Source: Nioella ostreopsis (GTDB lineage Bacteria > Pseudomonadota > Alphaproteobacteria > Rhodobacterales > Rhodobacteraceae). Taken from it: 64,000 nucleotides of DNA. Both the position numbers and the translations under genes were made by a program. Under the pieces are notes generated by a model. It was not told the origin of the DNA. It did not search any database and saw only the letters and a list, made by a program, of their open reading frames with translations. Below, piece by piece: positions 28,476 through 37,367 of this stretch. Location: contig NZ_RCIQ01000002.1 of NCBI RefSeq assembly GCF_004000255.1, forward strand, positions 186,001-250,000, given 5' to 3'. Within the stretch, counting starts at the first letter, position 1, and the number at the start of each line of letters is the position of its first letter.

Positions 28476-29642
28476 TCACTGAAGGTCAGAGAACGCCCTT
28501 TGCAGGCGCTGAACGGTCGCTTCCACATTGGCGCGCGGCGTGGCGAGGAGGAAGCGGTTCCACAACTCTGACCCGGTGCCGAACCACTTGCCGGGGGCAG
28601 GGGTGATCTGCGCTTCGCCATTCACGCGCCGCGCAATCTCTTCCATCGACATGCCGGTGCCCGAGAAATCGACCCAGGGCAGATAGGTGGCTTGCAGCGG
28701 CATTGACCAGACGCCGGGGATGGCGTTCACGCCCTCGTCGAAGATGCGGCGGTTTTCTTCAAGATAGCTCATCTGCGCGGCAACCCATTCATTGCCGTCC
28801 GGCGAATAGGCCGCTTGAGAGGCGAACGCACCGAGCGTCGTCGCGTCATAGTTGAGTGCGGTAAGCCGGTCTTCCATCTGCGCGCGCAGCGTGTCGTCGG
28901 GAATGATGATTTGACCCACCCGCAGACCGGCAAGGTTGAAGGTCTTGGAGGCGGCGAACAGCGTGACGGTCCGGTCGCGATGCTCTGGCGCGGCGATATC
29001 CATGGGAACGTGGGTGTTGCCCGCATAGACGAGATCGGCATGCACTTCGTCACTCACCAGAACCAGGTTGTGGCGCGCGGCGAAGTCGGCCACCTGCCGC
29101 AGTTCCTCGACGGTCCAGACGCGGCCAGAGGGATTTTGCGGCGAACAGAACAGCAGGATCTTGGTCTTCGGGGTCAGTGCCGCCTCGGCAGCGTCCCAGT
29201 CCAGCTCGTACCGACCATCGACAAGGGCCATGGGCAATTCCACATGGTTGCGATGCGCCCGCTGCGTTTTCAGCCGGAACTCGTGATAGACCGGGGTGAA
29301 GAAGGCGATGTCGTCGCCCGGTTCGCTCCAGACATCTATGCAAAGCGCGATGGCCATCCCGAGCCCCTGCGATGTCAGCACCCAGTCCGGGTCTACCGGC
29401 CAGCCGTGTCGGGTTTGCATCCACCAGCAGACGGAGTTGACATAGCCCTTGCGGTCAAAGCCGTAGTTGAAGATTCCTCTTTGGGCTTCCTTTGTCACCG
29501 CGTCGATCACGCAAGGCGCACTTGGGTAATCGGAATCGGCCACATGCATGGCGATGCCATCCGGGCCGACGCCGAACATGTCCATACTGTCCCATTTGCC
29601 GCTGAAAGTGCCGATCATCGGGTGAAGCGTATCGAAGTCCAT
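28476..29642 (-). CDS. patB: PLP-dependent C-S lyase, PatB/MalY family
   Basis: 388 residues. Fold-type I aminotransferase-like protein: the PLP lysine is in AASKTFNLAGLRVG (about 232-245), with SPQNPSGRVW and SDEVHADLVY as expected in cystathionine beta-lyase PatB/MalY. It likely splits cystathionine or another S-conjugate to a thiol, pyruvate and ammonia. Start ATG 29642 with AGAGG upstream. Divergent from the deformylase operon with 99 bp between starts. Confidence 0.88.
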   Translation of the reverse strand: MDFDTLHPMIGTFSGKWDSMDMFGVGPDGIAMHVADSDYPSAPCVIDAVTKEAQRGIFNYGFDRKGYVNSVCWWMQTRHGWPVDPDWVLTSQGLGMAIALCIDVWSEPGDDIAFFTPVYHEFRLKTQRAHRNHVELPMALVDGRYELDWDAAEAALTPKTKILLFCSPQNPSGRVWTVEELRQVADFAARHNLVLVSDEVHADLVYAGNTHVPMDIAAPEHRDRTVTLFAASKTFNLAGLRVGQIIIPDDTLRAQMEDRLTALNYDATTLGAFASQAAYSPDGNEWVAAQMSYLEENRRIFDEGVNAIPGVWSMPLQATYLPWVDFSGTGMSMEEIARRVNGEAQITPAPGKWFGTGSELWNRFLLATPRANVEATVQRLQRAFSDLQ

Positions 29643-29741
29643 GGAATCCTCTGGTGGTCGTTTCGGGCGAGAGGCTAGCCATTCCGAGGCCGGGTGCAAG
29701 GGGGCGTTGCGACGCCACGCGGGATACATTATCTGACCCGC

Positions 29742-30266
29742 ATGCTGAGACCTATTCTGATCCATCCCGACCCGCGACTGAAGAAACTGGCCGACCCCGT
29801 GACGGACCTGTCGGACGACTTGCGTGCTGTTGCCAGCGACATGCTGGAAACCATGTATGATGCGCCGGGCATTGGCCTGGCGGCGCCGCAGATCGGGCTG
29901 TCGAAACGGCTGATCGTACTTGATTGCGTGAAGGCGGAGGGCGAGGCGCCACGGCCGCTGGCGATGTTCAACCCCGAGGTGATCGCGTCGTCGGACGAGA
30001 CCAGCGTGTATGAGGAAGGCTGCCTGTCGATCCCCGAGATTTATGCCGAGGTCACCCGCCCCGCCGAGGTGGAGGTGCGCTGGATGGATCTGAATGGGAC
30101 AGAGCAGCAGGAGGTGTTTACCGGCCTCTGGGCGACCTGCGTGCAGCATGAGATCGACCATTTGGACGGCAAGCTGTTCATCGACTACCTCAAGCCGCTG
30201 AAGCGGCAGATGATCACCCGCAAGATGGTCAAGCTCAAGCGCGAGCGGGCGCGGGAGAAGGCGTGA
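29742..30266 (+). CDS. def: peptide deformylase (active form)
   Basis: 174 residues. Removes the formyl group from new proteins. All three motifs are intact: [10 protein letters not shown] (about 44-53), EGCLSIP with the metal Cys (about 90), and QHEIDHLDG with the two His and catalytic Glu (about 135). First of three tandem deformylase-like genes, followed by fmt. Start ATG 29742. Its stop overlaps the GTG start of the next gene. Confidence 0.96.
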   Translation: MLRPILIHPDPRLKKLADPVTDLSDDLRAVASDMLETMYDAPGIGLAAPQIGLSKRLIVLDCVKAEGEAPRPLAMFNPEVIASSDETSVYEEGCLSIPEIYAEVTRPAEVEVRWMDLNGTEQQEVFTGLWATCVQHEIDHLDGKLFIDYLKPLKRQMITRKMVKLKRERAREKA

Positions 30267-30748
30267 GCGTCCTACCCATCCTGTGCTGGCCCGATGCGCG
30301 GCTGAAACAGGTCTGCGACCCGGTTCGGGGGGATGTGTCGGAACTCGCCGCAGATATGCTTGACACGATGTATGCCGCCAAGGGGCGCGGGCTGGCCGCG
30401 CCGCAGGTGGGGCAGATGGTTCGGCTGTTCGTCATGGATACCGGCTGGAAGACCGGGGCGAAGACGCCGTGTGTCTTCGTGAACCCGGAGGTCGAGCCGC
30501 TGACCGAAACGCTTGAAAGCGGCGAGGAGGCCTGCCTGTCGATCCCCAGTGTGGCTGCGCGCGTCATGCGCCCCGCCGAGGTGCTGATCCGCTGGAGGGA
30601 TCTGGACGGAACGGATCATGAAGAGCGGATGACCGGCTTCGATGCGCGCTGTGTGCAACATGAGGTCGATCATCTCGACGGGCTGGTGATCTTCGACCGG
30701 CTGCCCCCTGAACATCGCGAGCAGATGGAGAAAGACTATGCCCGTTAG
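30263..30748 (+). CDS. peptide deformylase paralogue 2
   Basis: 161 residues, GTG start coupled to the def stop (GTGA). Motifs: GRGLAAPQVG, EACLSIP (the Gly before the metal Cys is Ala) and QHEVDHLDG, so the metal ligands and catalytic Glu are all present. It may be active, perhaps with altered specificity. It overlaps the third paralogue by 11 bp. Confidence 0.88.
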   Translation: MSVLPILCWPDARLKQVCDPVRGDVSELAADMLDTMYAAKGRGLAAPQVGQMVRLFVMDTGWKTGAKTPCVFVNPEVEPLTETLESGEEACLSIPSVAARVMRPAEVLIRWRDLDGTDHEERMTGFDARCVQHEVDHLDGLVIFDRLPPEHREQMEKDYAR

Positions 30749-31229
30749 ACCCTTCGTGATGTGGCCCGACAAGCGGCTCAGGACGCCCGCCGAACCGGTG
30801 GCGCAGGTGACGGACGAGATCCGCGCGATCTGGGAGGATATGATCGAGACCATGGATGCGATGCCCGGCGTGGGGCTGGCAGCGCCCCAGATCGGGGTGA
30901 TGCTGCGGCTTGCCGTTGTCGATGCCTCGACCGAGCGGGGCAAGGCGGTGCGCATGGCGAACCCGCAGATCCTGCATTCCTCGATCGAGCTGCGCCCGCA
31001 TGAGGAGGCGAGCCCGAACCTGCCTGGCAGCTATGCCAAGATCGAGCGGCCCCGCGCGGTGACCGTGACCTATCTGGACCATCACGGAATGACGGTGCGC
31101 AAGGATTTCGTGGGGCTGTGGGCCACCAGCGTGCAGCACCAGATCGACCACCTGAACGGGAAGATGTATTTCGACAACCTGAGCAAGGTGAAGCGCGACA
31201 TGTTCCTGCGTAAGGCGAGGAAGCGGTGA
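30738..31229 (+). CDS. deformylase-like paralogue 3, catalytic residues lost
   Basis: 163 residues. Motif 1 [10 protein letters not shown] is intact, but motif 2 reads [10 protein letters not shown] with no Cys, and motif 3 reads HQIDH, with Gln in place of the catalytic Glu. Both His remain. The protein should not deformylate peptides. It may bind the ribosome, substrates or Def. The rest of the fold is conserved and the frame is intact, so it looks maintained rather than decaying. fmt follows after 25 bp. Confidence 0.87.
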   Translation: MPVRPFVMWPDKRLRTPAEPVAQVTDEIRAIWEDMIETMDAMPGVGLAAPQIGVMLRLAVVDASTERGKAVRMANPQILHSSIELRPHEEASPNLPGSYAKIERPRAVTVTYLDHHGMTVRKDFVGLWATSVQHQIDHLNGKMYFDNLSKVKRDMFLRKARKR

Positions 31230-31254
31230 TGCGGCTCGGGCCGGAGGAGCGCAA

Positions 31255-32163
31255 ATGAGAGTGATCTTCATGGGCACGCCAGAGTTCTCGGTTCCGGTGC
31301 TGGAGGCTCTGGTCGATGCGGGGCACGAGATTGCCGCCGTCTATTGCCAGCCGCCGCGCCCTGCCGGACGGGGCAAGAAGGAACGCCCGACGCCGGTTCA
31401 TGCGCGGGCGCTGGAGCTGGGGCTGGAGGTGCGCCATCCTGTGTCGCTGAAAGGGGCCGGGGAGCAGGCGGAATTTGCCGCGCTCGGCGCCGATGTCGCG
31501 GTGGTCGTGGCCTATGGCCTGCTGCTGCCGCAGGCGGTTCTGGATGCGCCCCGGCTTGGCTGTCTCAATATCCACGCGAGCCTGCTGCCGCGCTGGCGGG
31601 GGGCGGCGCCCATTCACCGGGCGATCATGGCGGGGGACGCGGAAACCGGTGTCTGCATCATGCAGATGGAGGCGGGGCTGGATACCGGGCCGGTGTTGCT
31701 GCGCAAGGCGGTCACGATTGGCCCCGAGGAGACGACGCAGGATCTGCATGACCGGCTGAGCGCGCTTGGCGCGGCGGCCATTGTGGAGGCTCTGGACCGG
31801 TTGCCGGATCTGGCGCCGGAGGCGCAACCAGAAGCGGGCGTCACCTATGCCCATAAGATCGACAAGGCGGAGGCACGGGTGGACTGGAGCCTGCCCGCGG
31901 ACCAGATCGACCGGCAAATCAGGGGGCTGTCACCTTTTCCCGGGGCCTGGACGACCCTACATGGTAAAAGGCTGAAGCTGCTGCGCTGTCGCGTGGCGGA
32001 AGGGTCGGGTCAGCCGGGTGAGGTTCTGAACGGCCTGACAATCGCCTGTGGCACAGGGGTCATCGAGGTCACCGAAGCGCAGATCGAGGGTCGGGGGCGG
32101 CAGGATGCGGAGACGTTCCTGCGTGGCACGATGGTCGCGCCCGGCACTGTTTTGGGAGAGTAA
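31255..32163 (+). CDS. fmt: methionyl-tRNA formyltransferase
   Basis: 302 residues. Transfers formyl from 10-formyl-THF to Met-tRNA(fMet). [14 protein letters not shown] at the N-terminus, the catalytic Asn/His block [16 protein letters not shown] (about 102-117), and the C-terminal OB-like domain from about 205. It sits behind the deformylase genes, the usual def-fmt pairing. Start ATG 31255 with GGAGG upstream. Confidence 0.97.
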   Translation: MRVIFMGTPEFSVPVLEALVDAGHEIAAVYCQPPRPAGRGKKERPTPVHARALELGLEVRHPVSLKGAGEQAEFAALGADVAVVVAYGLLLPQAVLDAPRLGCLNIHASLLPRWRGAAPIHRAIMAGDAETGVCIMQMEAGLDTGPVLLRKAVTIGPEETTQDLHDRLSALGAAAIVEALDRLPDLAPEAQPEAGVTYAHKIDKAEARVDWSLPADQIDRQIRGLSPFPGAWTTLHGKRLKLLRCRVAEGSGQPGEVLNGLTIACGTGVIEVTEAQIEGRGRQDAETFLRGTMVAPGTVLGE

Positions 32164-32167
32164 GGCA

Positions 32168-32434
32168 ATGGTTCTGTTCACGTTCTTCGGCTCAATCTTC
32201 ATTGCCGTGGTGGTCGCCATCCTGTTCGAAAGATGGGGCGTCACCCGCAATGGCTACCCGATGTCGATCCTCATCGCGCTTGGGGCCGTTGTCGTGCTGT
32301 TCTTCCTGCGCTCGCTCTTTCATCTGCGGATCGGCTCGCCCGGTCTGGATGCGATCATCGGGGCCTCGGCGGCGCTGATCCTGATCCCCGTGGGCGCTGC
32401 GCGGGGCCGGGGACGACGGAACCGGCGGCGCTGA
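32168..32434 (+). CDS. small membrane protein, unknown
   Basis: 88 residues with three hydrophobic segments (about 3-20, 31-48 and 60-76) and a strongly basic tail (RGRGRRNRRR), which would place the C-terminus in the cytoplasm. No family recognised. It starts 4 bp after fmt, so it belongs to the def-fmt operon. Confidence 0.75.
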   Translation: MVLFTFFGSIFIAVVVAILFERWGVTRNGYPMSILIALGAVVVLFFLRSLFHLRIGSPGLDAIIGASAALILIPVGAARGRGRRNRRR

Positions 32435-32483
32435 TTTTTCCCCAGACCTTCAAAACGCGGCTGACAGAGAGCATATATTTCCC

Positions 32484-32723
32484 ATGGGCATCGTTCTTTA
32501 CATGATCATCATCGGCGCGGCGGCAGGGTTTCTGGCGACGCGAATCATGGATGTGCGCACCGATGTGGTGACGACGATCGGCATCGGCATTCTGGGCGCG
32601 ATCATCGGCGGGCTGGTGCTGCGGTTCCTGCTGACCGTGATGGGGATGCTGTCGGGCTTCGTCGGCGCGATTCTGGGCGCGCTTCTGCTGATCTGGATCT
32701 GGCAGACTTACCTGAAACGCTGA
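32484..32723 (+). CDS. GlsB/YeaQ/YmgE-family membrane protein
   Basis: 79 residues, Gly-rich, with about three hydrophobic segments in the transglycosylase-associated protein family pattern (IIIGAAAGFLATRIM, then IGILGAIIGGLVLRFL). Members are stress-associated and of unknown mechanism. The stop TGA abuts the stop of the TRIC gene on the other strand with no base between, the two forming TGATCA (32721-32726). Confidence 0.85.
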   Translation: MGIVLYMIIIGAAAGFLATRIMDVRTDVVTTIGIGILGAIIGGLVLRFLLTVMGMLSGFVGAILGALLLIWIWQTYLKR

Positions 32724-33344
32724 TCACATGCGCGGCGGGCGGGCCTTGTAGACGGGCAGCCGCCATCCGAACAGCAGTGAGCCTGCGCGAAGAGCGAAAC
32801 AGGAGATCATGCAGGCCAGGATGGGCGCCAGCGGATGCGGGATGAGGGCGGCGGCGATGAGCGCGGCCCCGGCGCCCGCGAAGGCTGCTGTCACGTAGAG
32901 CTCCCCCTGTTTCAGGACCAGCGGCAGCTCGTTGCAGACGACGTCGCGCATCAGCCCGCCCATGGTGCCGGTGGCAACCCCCATCACGATGACGATGCCC
33001 GCCGACTGATCCAGCGCCTGCGCCACGCCTGCGCCGGCAGCGACGGCAATGGCAAGGGCCAGCGCGTCGAGCCACAGCAGCACCTTGTAGCGGCTTTCGA
33101 AAAGATGCGCGGTGAAGAAGACGATGAGCGCGGCGGTGCAGGCGATGGCCAGCGGCGTGGGATCTGCGACCCAGAAGACCGGGTTCCGGTCCAGCAGCAG
33201 ATCGCGCAGGGTGCCGCCGCCGACCGCTGTCAGGCAGGCGATGAAGAAGAACCCCACGATATCGAGCTGCGCCCGGCTGGCGACCAGCGCGCCGGAGAGG
33301 GCGAAGACGAGGACGGAGGCGTAGTCGAGAAGCATCAGGGTCAT
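32724..33344 (-). CDS. TRIC-type cation channel family protein (UPF0126)
   Basis: 206 residues, about seven transmembrane helices in two repeats. Family motifs: FALSGALVASR, GGGTLRDLLLDRNPVFW and the second repeat GGLMRDVVCNELPLVL. Bacterial TRIC homologues form trimeric K+/cation channels; the physiological role in bacteria is open. Start ATG 33344 (or 33335). Upstream lies the double-palindrome repeat. Confidence 0.87.
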   Translation of the reverse strand: MTLMLLDYASVLVFALSGALVASRAQLDIVGFFFIACLTAVGGGTLRDLLLDRNPVFWVADPTPLAIACTAALIVFFTAHLFESRYKVLLWLDALALAIAVAAGAGVAQALDQSAGIVIVMGVATGTMGGLMRDVVCNELPLVLKQGELYVTAAFAGAGAALIAAALIPHPLAPILACMISCFALRAGSLLFGWRLPVYKARPPRM

Positions 33345-33387
33345 GGTGGCCGCCGTTTGACAGGTTTGATGCGTGTGGGGAAGGGGG

Positions 33388-33429
33388 AAGGCCGTTCGAA
33401 CGGCCTTGGGACGCGGTTTCGAAACCGCG
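33388..33429. repeat. double palindrome, copy A
   Basis: Palindrome 1 spans 33388-33407 (arm AAGGCCGTTC and its complement) and palindrome 2 spans 33412-33429 (arm CGCGGTTTC and its complement). Both are perfect and centre on TTCGAA. Copy B is 118 bp further on. Confidence 0.8.
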
Positions 33430-33505
33430 AGTTGGCGCTTGTGAAACGGGTAGGAGCAGGGCAGCGGCCGCGTGGGGTCCACTGGCTGCGATCAGGGCGG
33501 TGCGG

Positions 33506-33548
33506 AAGGCCGTTCGAACGGCCTTGATATGCGGCTTCGAAGCCGCAT
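33506..33548. repeat. double palindrome, copy B
   Basis: Palindrome 1 (33506-33525) is identical to that of copy A. Palindrome 2 (33529-33548, arm ATGCGGCTTC) differs from copy A on both arms in a matching way, so pairing is kept. The pair lies 13 bp past the rnhA stop (minus strand), between it and the TRIC gene start. Confidence 0.8.
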
Positions 33549-33561
33549 CCCCGCGCCCGGA

Positions 33562-34017
33562 TCAGGCCTTCTTGAACGGCGCCATACCGGCGCGGGCCAG
33601 CTCATCCGCGCGTTCGTTTTCCGGGTGGCCGGCATGGCCCTTGACCCATTCCCAGGTCACCCGGTGGCGCGCCTGCGCCTCGTCGAGCCTCTGCCACAGG
33701 TCCACATTCTTCACGGGCTTCCTGTTCGAGGTCTTCCAGCCGTTGCGCTTCCAGCCATGGATCCAGCCGGTTACGCCGTTCTTCACATAAGCCGAGTCGG
33801 TGACCACGGTGATCGCCGAGGACCGCGTCAGGCTTTCCAGCGCGGCGATCGCCGCCAGCAGCTCCATCCGGTTGTTGGTGGTCTCGGCCTCGCCGCCGCT
33901 CAGTTCCCGTTCCTTGACGACCCGTTCGCCGTCTTTCGCTTGCAGCAGCGCCCCCCAGCCCCCGGGGCCGGGATTGCCGGAGCAGGCTCCGTCGGTATAG
34001 GCGAAGAGATCGGGCAT
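33562..34017 (-). CDS. rnhA: ribonuclease HI
   Basis: 151 residues. Cleaves RNA in RNA-DNA hybrids. Catalytic acidic residues: Asp in [17 protein letters not shown] (about 9), Glu in [10 protein letters not shown] (about 51), Asp in VVTDSAYV (about 73), and Asp in ERADELAR (about 137), plus the basic handle [11 protein letters not shown]. Start ATG 34017 overlaps the stop of the DUF3429 gene, so translation is coupled. Confidence 0.96.
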   Translation of the reverse strand: MPDLFAYTDGACSGNPGPGGWGALLQAKDGERVVKERELSGGEAETTNNRMELLAAIAALESLTRSSAITVVTDSAYVKNGVTGWIHGWKRNGWKTSNRKPVKNVDLWQRLDEAQARHRVTWEWVKGHAGHPENERADELARAGMAPFKKA

Positions 34018-34460
34018 CAGAAGATCAGGTCCACGGCCAGCGCGTTGACCACCACGAGTGTCAGCAACACGCGCAGCCGCATCCACCATTGGGGCGCGAG
34101 GCCCCGTTTCCAGAAATGCCTGTCCAGTGCCAGAAGGCCGAGGAAGCCCACGATCAGCGCTGCGGCTGCCCGGTCCGCCCCGCCGCCAGTCATGAAGAAG
34201 GCCCAAAGCGCGGGAAGCACCGACAGCGCATAGCCCTGCCAGCCGCTGCCCTGCGCAGCGAAGCCCCAGAGCACGCCGGACATGAAGGCAAGGATGATCG
34301 CGCCGTAGAACAGCTGCACATAGGGGCTGACGAAGCGCGGTCCCAAGACCTCGGTTCCCCATTCGGCCAGACCCGGCATCACAACGGTCAGCGCCCCCCA
34401 CAGAAAGGGGATCAGGCCAGCGAGGCCAAGCAGCAGGGCGGGACGGGGGATCGGGGTCAT
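34017..34460 (-). CDS. DUF3429 membrane protein
   Basis: 147 residues, four to five hydrophobic helices with a DUF3429 pattern ([18 protein letters not shown] at the N-terminus, then [16 protein letters not shown]). Function is unknown. It is the first gene of a two-gene unit with rnhA (1-base overlap at the TGATG junction). Confidence 0.82.
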   Translation of the reverse strand: MTPIPRPALLLGLAGLIPFLWGALTVVMPGLAEWGTEVLGPRFVSPYVQLFYGAIILAFMSGVLWGFAAQGSGWQGYALSVLPALWAFFMTGGGADRAAAALIVGFLGLLALDRHFWKRGLAPQWWMRLRVLLTLVVVNALAVDLIF

Positions 34461-34526
34461 GCGTGGGGCTCCGGGGCAGTGGCGGTCCTTATCGCGGGCG
34501 GGGCCGGGAAGGGCAAGCCCTGCGGG

Positions 34527-35117
34527 TCAGCCCCTGTGCGCGGTCATCAGGATGAAGCGGTCGACCGTGCCAGCCAGCCCCGGGCCTTCCCCGGATGTAG
34601 AGCGGATATCGGCAAATCCAGCCTGTGCGAGCAGGTCGCGCAGCTCCGGTTCCTCGTAATAGGCGTAGAACCGGCCGAGGCTGTCGCGGTGTTCGCCCGT
34701 TCCCAGTTTCAGGCCCAGATAGAGCGTGCCGCCGGGTCTCAGCGCCCGGTGGATGGCGGCGAGGTGGCGGGGGAAGTCCGCTTTCGGGGCGTGGAGCAGG
34801 GAAAAGCTGGCCCAGATGCCGTCATAGGCCGCCGTTTCGGTCAGGTCGTCGAAGCTGCCGAGCCGCGCGTCGACGCCCTTCTCCTTCGCTGCCTCGACAA
34901 AGGCGGGGGTGGCGTCGATGGCGCTGACCCGGAAGCCTTCGGATGCCATGCGCGCAGCGTGAAAGCCCGGCCCGCAGCCCAGATCGAGGATCGTGCCGCC
35001 TTTGGGAAGCATGTCGAGGAAACCCTCCAGCGCCTGCTTCTCACCCTCGCTGAATTCGAGCGCCGCATAGTCGGCGGCTTTCTTCGTATAGGTGTCGAGC
35101 GTTTCCCGGTCGGTCAT
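34527..35117 (-). CDS. class I SAM-dependent methyltransferase
   Basis: 196 residues. SAM-binding motif ILDLGCGPGFHAARMA (about 39-54), then GFRVSAIDATPAFV and a motif IV DGIWASFSLLHAP. Small-molecule type methyltransferase of unknown substrate. It starts with ATG 35117 one base past the LysE gene stop, within an operon LysE-type exporter and flavin monooxygenase upstream. Confidence 0.87.
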   Translation of the reverse strand: MTDRETLDTYTKKAADYAALEFSEGEKQALEGFLDMLPKGGTILDLGCGPGFHAARMASEGFRVSAIDATPAFVEAAKEKGVDARLGSFDDLTETAAYDGIWASFSLLHAPKADFPRHLAAIHRALRPGGTLYLGLKLGTGEHRDSLGRFYAYYEEPELRDLLAQAGFADIRSTSGEGPGLAGTVDRFILMTAHRG

Positions 35118-35118
35118 G

Positions 35119-35733
35119 TCAGGCCCTTTCCAGTGCCAGCCGCAGGCCGAGCCCGGCGAAGACGGCGGCGAAGCTGCGGCTCATCCAGCGCATGGCGCGG
35201 TCGCTGCCGAGGATGGCCTTGCGGGCGAAGGCAGCGAAGGTGCCGTAAAGCGCGAAGACAACGAAGGTCATCGCCATGAAGACGCCGCCAAGCAGCGCCA
35301 TTTCGGCAGTGGCGGAGGCGGGATTGCCCGACAGGAAGGGCGGCAGCAGGGCGAGGAAGAAGATCGATAGCTTCGGGTTGAGGATGTTGATCAGCGCGCC
35401 GCGCGTGGCGATGCGCGGGCCGTTCTCCACCGTCTGCGTGGCCTCAACCCTCAGCGCCCCACCTTCGCGGAGCGCGCTATAGGCCAGCCACAGCAGGTAG
35501 GCCACGCCCGCCCATTTCACGATGTTGAAGATCAGCGCCGAGCTGTGCATCACCGCCGCCAGCCCGAGTGCTGCCGCCGCGATATGGGGGACGATCCCGA
35601 AGGTGCAGCCAAGGGCGGCCCAGATTGCGGCGCGACGGCCTTGGCCAAGGCCAAGCGCCAGCGTGTAGACGACGCCGGTGCCGGGGGCGAGCACGACGAC
35701 GAGGGCGGTCAGAAGGAACTGTGCGGAAATCAT
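35119..35733 (-). CDS. LysE/RhtB-family exporter
   Basis: 204 residues, six hydrophobic segments. LysE family start (FLLTALVVVLAPGTGVVYTLALGLGQGRR) and the conserved NPKLSIFFLALLPPF in the middle. Exports amino acids or related metabolites across the inner membrane; substrate not predictable. ATG 35733 overlaps the upstream gene's TGA (ATGA). Confidence 0.9.
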   Translation of the reverse strand: MISAQFLLTALVVVLAPGTGVVYTLALGLGQGRRAAIWAALGCTFGIVPHIAAAALGLAAVMHSSALIFNIVKWAGVAYLLWLAYSALREGGALRVEATQTVENGPRIATRGALINILNPKLSIFFLALLPPFLSGNPASATAEMALLGGVFMAMTFVVFALYGTFAAFARKAILGSDRAMRWMSRSFAAVFAGLGLRLALERA

Positions 35734-36851
35734 GAATGGGCCTTTCGGGTCAGGGTCTTGGCATGTTGTGCGATGGCGATGGCTTCCCGCGATGTGGCGT
35801 AAAGCTGACCATCGGGCGACACCTTGTAGGAACAGAAATAGAGCCCCGGTTCGGGGGTGGGGGCGCCGCTGGCCACCGGGCGGCCTGTGGCGTTGAGCGC
35901 AGCACAATCGGGGCCCAGAAGCGGGCGCAGATCGACGGTGTAGCCGATGGCGGCGATGATGCTGTCGAAGGGCGCGGCGGTGCCGTCGTTGAACTGAACC
36001 TCGGGACCGTTCAGCCGCTCTATACCGGGTGTCACCGCGATGCGGCCCGCCTTGATCGCGCCAAGCGTGCCGGTATCGATCAGCGGAATGCGGTCATCCT
36101 CATGCACCAGGGCGGCGGGGCCTTTGGCCATGGAGCGCAGGCCGTAATCCTCGGGCCGCCCGACCGCCAGGCGCAGGACGGGGGCGGTCAGGGCATCCGC
36201 CACCTTGTAGCCGAGCGCCTTGGTCATCAGCCCGAAGGAGGTAATGGGAATGCCGAAGAGCTGCTTGGGCAGGATATTGACCGGCCCGCGCACTGACAGG
36301 GTGACGTTGATGCCCGCGCGGGCCAGATCCAGCGCGATGTCGCCGCCCGAGTTGCCGAACCCCACGACCAGAACGCGCTGGCCCGCGAAGGGGGCGGGGT
36401 TGCGGTAGCGGCTCGAATGCAGGATCGGGCCATCGAAGTCGCCCGGCCAGTCGGGGTGGCGCGGGGTGCCGTTGACGCTGGTGGCCATGACGACGAGATC
36501 CGTAGTCTCGGAGCCGCCGGAATGGGTGACCTGCCAGCCATCGCCTGTCTTTTCGATCTTCTCGACCGTGCAGCCGAGGCGCGGGGACAGGCCGTGATGA
36601 GCGGTATAGGTCTCCAGATAGGCGATGACATCGGCGCGGCTCGGGTATTTGCCGACACCCCTGGGATAGTCGAGGCCGGGCAGGGTGGAGCGCCCGCGCG
36701 CCGTGTGCAGATGCAGGCAGTCATAGTGGCTGTGCCAGCTGCTGGCGACGGTGTCGGCGCGGTCGAGGATCACCGGCGTGATCCCTTCGGCCTTCAGGCA
36801 GGCGGCCGCGACCAGCCCGGCGGGGCCTGCGCCGATGATGACGGCCTTCAT
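35730..36851 (-). CDS. flavin-containing monooxygenase-like oxidoreductase
   Basis: 373 residues. FAD-binding GAGPAGLVAAACL at the N-terminus, an NADPH-binding GFGNSGGDIALDLA near 170, and an FMO-type stretch FDGPILHSSRY before it. Resembles YUCCA/FMO-like enzymes that hydroxylate soft nucleophiles, though the exact substrate is unknown. Start ATG 36851 with GGGAGGG upstream. First gene of an operon with the LysE exporter and methyltransferase. Confidence 0.87.
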   Translation of the reverse strand: MKAVIIGAGPAGLVAAACLKAEGITPVILDRADTVASSWHSHYDCLHLHTARGRSTLPGLDYPRGVGKYPSRADVIAYLETYTAHHGLSPRLGCTVEKIEKTGDGWQVTHSGGSETTDLVVMATSVNGTPRHPDWPGDFDGPILHSSRYRNPAPFAGQRVLVVGFGNSGGDIALDLARAGINVTLSVRGPVNILPKQLFGIPITSFGLMTKALGYKVADALTAPVLRLAVGRPEDYGLRSMAKGPAALVHEDDRIPLIDTGTLGAIKAGRIAVTPGIERLNGPEVQFNDGTAAPFDSIIAAIGYTVDLRPLLGPDCAALNATGRPVASGAPTPEPGLYFCSYKVSPDGQLYATSREAIAIAQHAKTLTRKAHS

Positions 36852-36902
36852 GACTGTCCCTCCCTGTCCTGCGGCCATGGTGGGGGGCCTTGGAGGGGCG
36901 GG

Positions 36903-37364
36903 TCAAGCCGTCGCAAGGGACGGCCCGCTGCGGAAGAAGCTGACATCGTTGGTGAAGACGCTGTCGGGAACAAGGCGGATCAGGCGGCCCGACGGGTCCT
37001 CGATCTTGGCCACGGTGTCGATGAACCACGGGTTCCACGCGGCCTCATCCGGGCCAAGGTAGCGCGCCAGAAGACGGCGGAAGAGCGCCGGGTCCATCGG
37101 CTCTATGGTGGCGCGGCCCCGTAACCCCAGATGGCGCAGTATGCCGCCCGCGTTGTCATATTGCACGATCTCCACCGCGACGCGGGGGTCGCGGGCGATG
37201 CGCAGGGCGGAGCTGGCGGTGTCATCCGACAGCATGTGGAGCGCGCCATCTTCCCAATGGAACCAGACCGGGGCATTCCTTGGCGCGCCGTCCTTGGCCA
37301 GCGTGGCGAGATTGGCCATGAGCGGCAGGTGCAGGAGGTCCTCTGGGTCGAAGGGCGTGGGCAT
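36903..37364 (-). CDS. pyridoxamine-phosphate-oxidase-fold flavoprotein (PPOX family)
   Basis: 153 residues. Split-barrel FMN-binding fold: LMANLATLAKDGAPRNAPVW at the N-terminus, SALRIARDPRVAVEI, and a C-terminal WNPWFIDTVAKIEDPSGRLIRL. Members bind FMN or F420 and reduce or bind assorted substrates; not PdxH. It starts 3 bp past the ispH stop and is likely in the ispH operon. Confidence 0.83.
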   Translation of the reverse strand: MPTPFDPEDLLHLPLMANLATLAKDGAPRNAPVWFHWEDGALHMLSDDTASSALRIARDPRVAVEIVQYDNAGGILRHLGLRGRATIEPMDPALFRRLLARYLGPDEAAWNPWFIDTVAKIEDPSGRLIRLVPDSVFTNDVSFFRSGPSLATA

Positions 37365-37367
37365 GGC

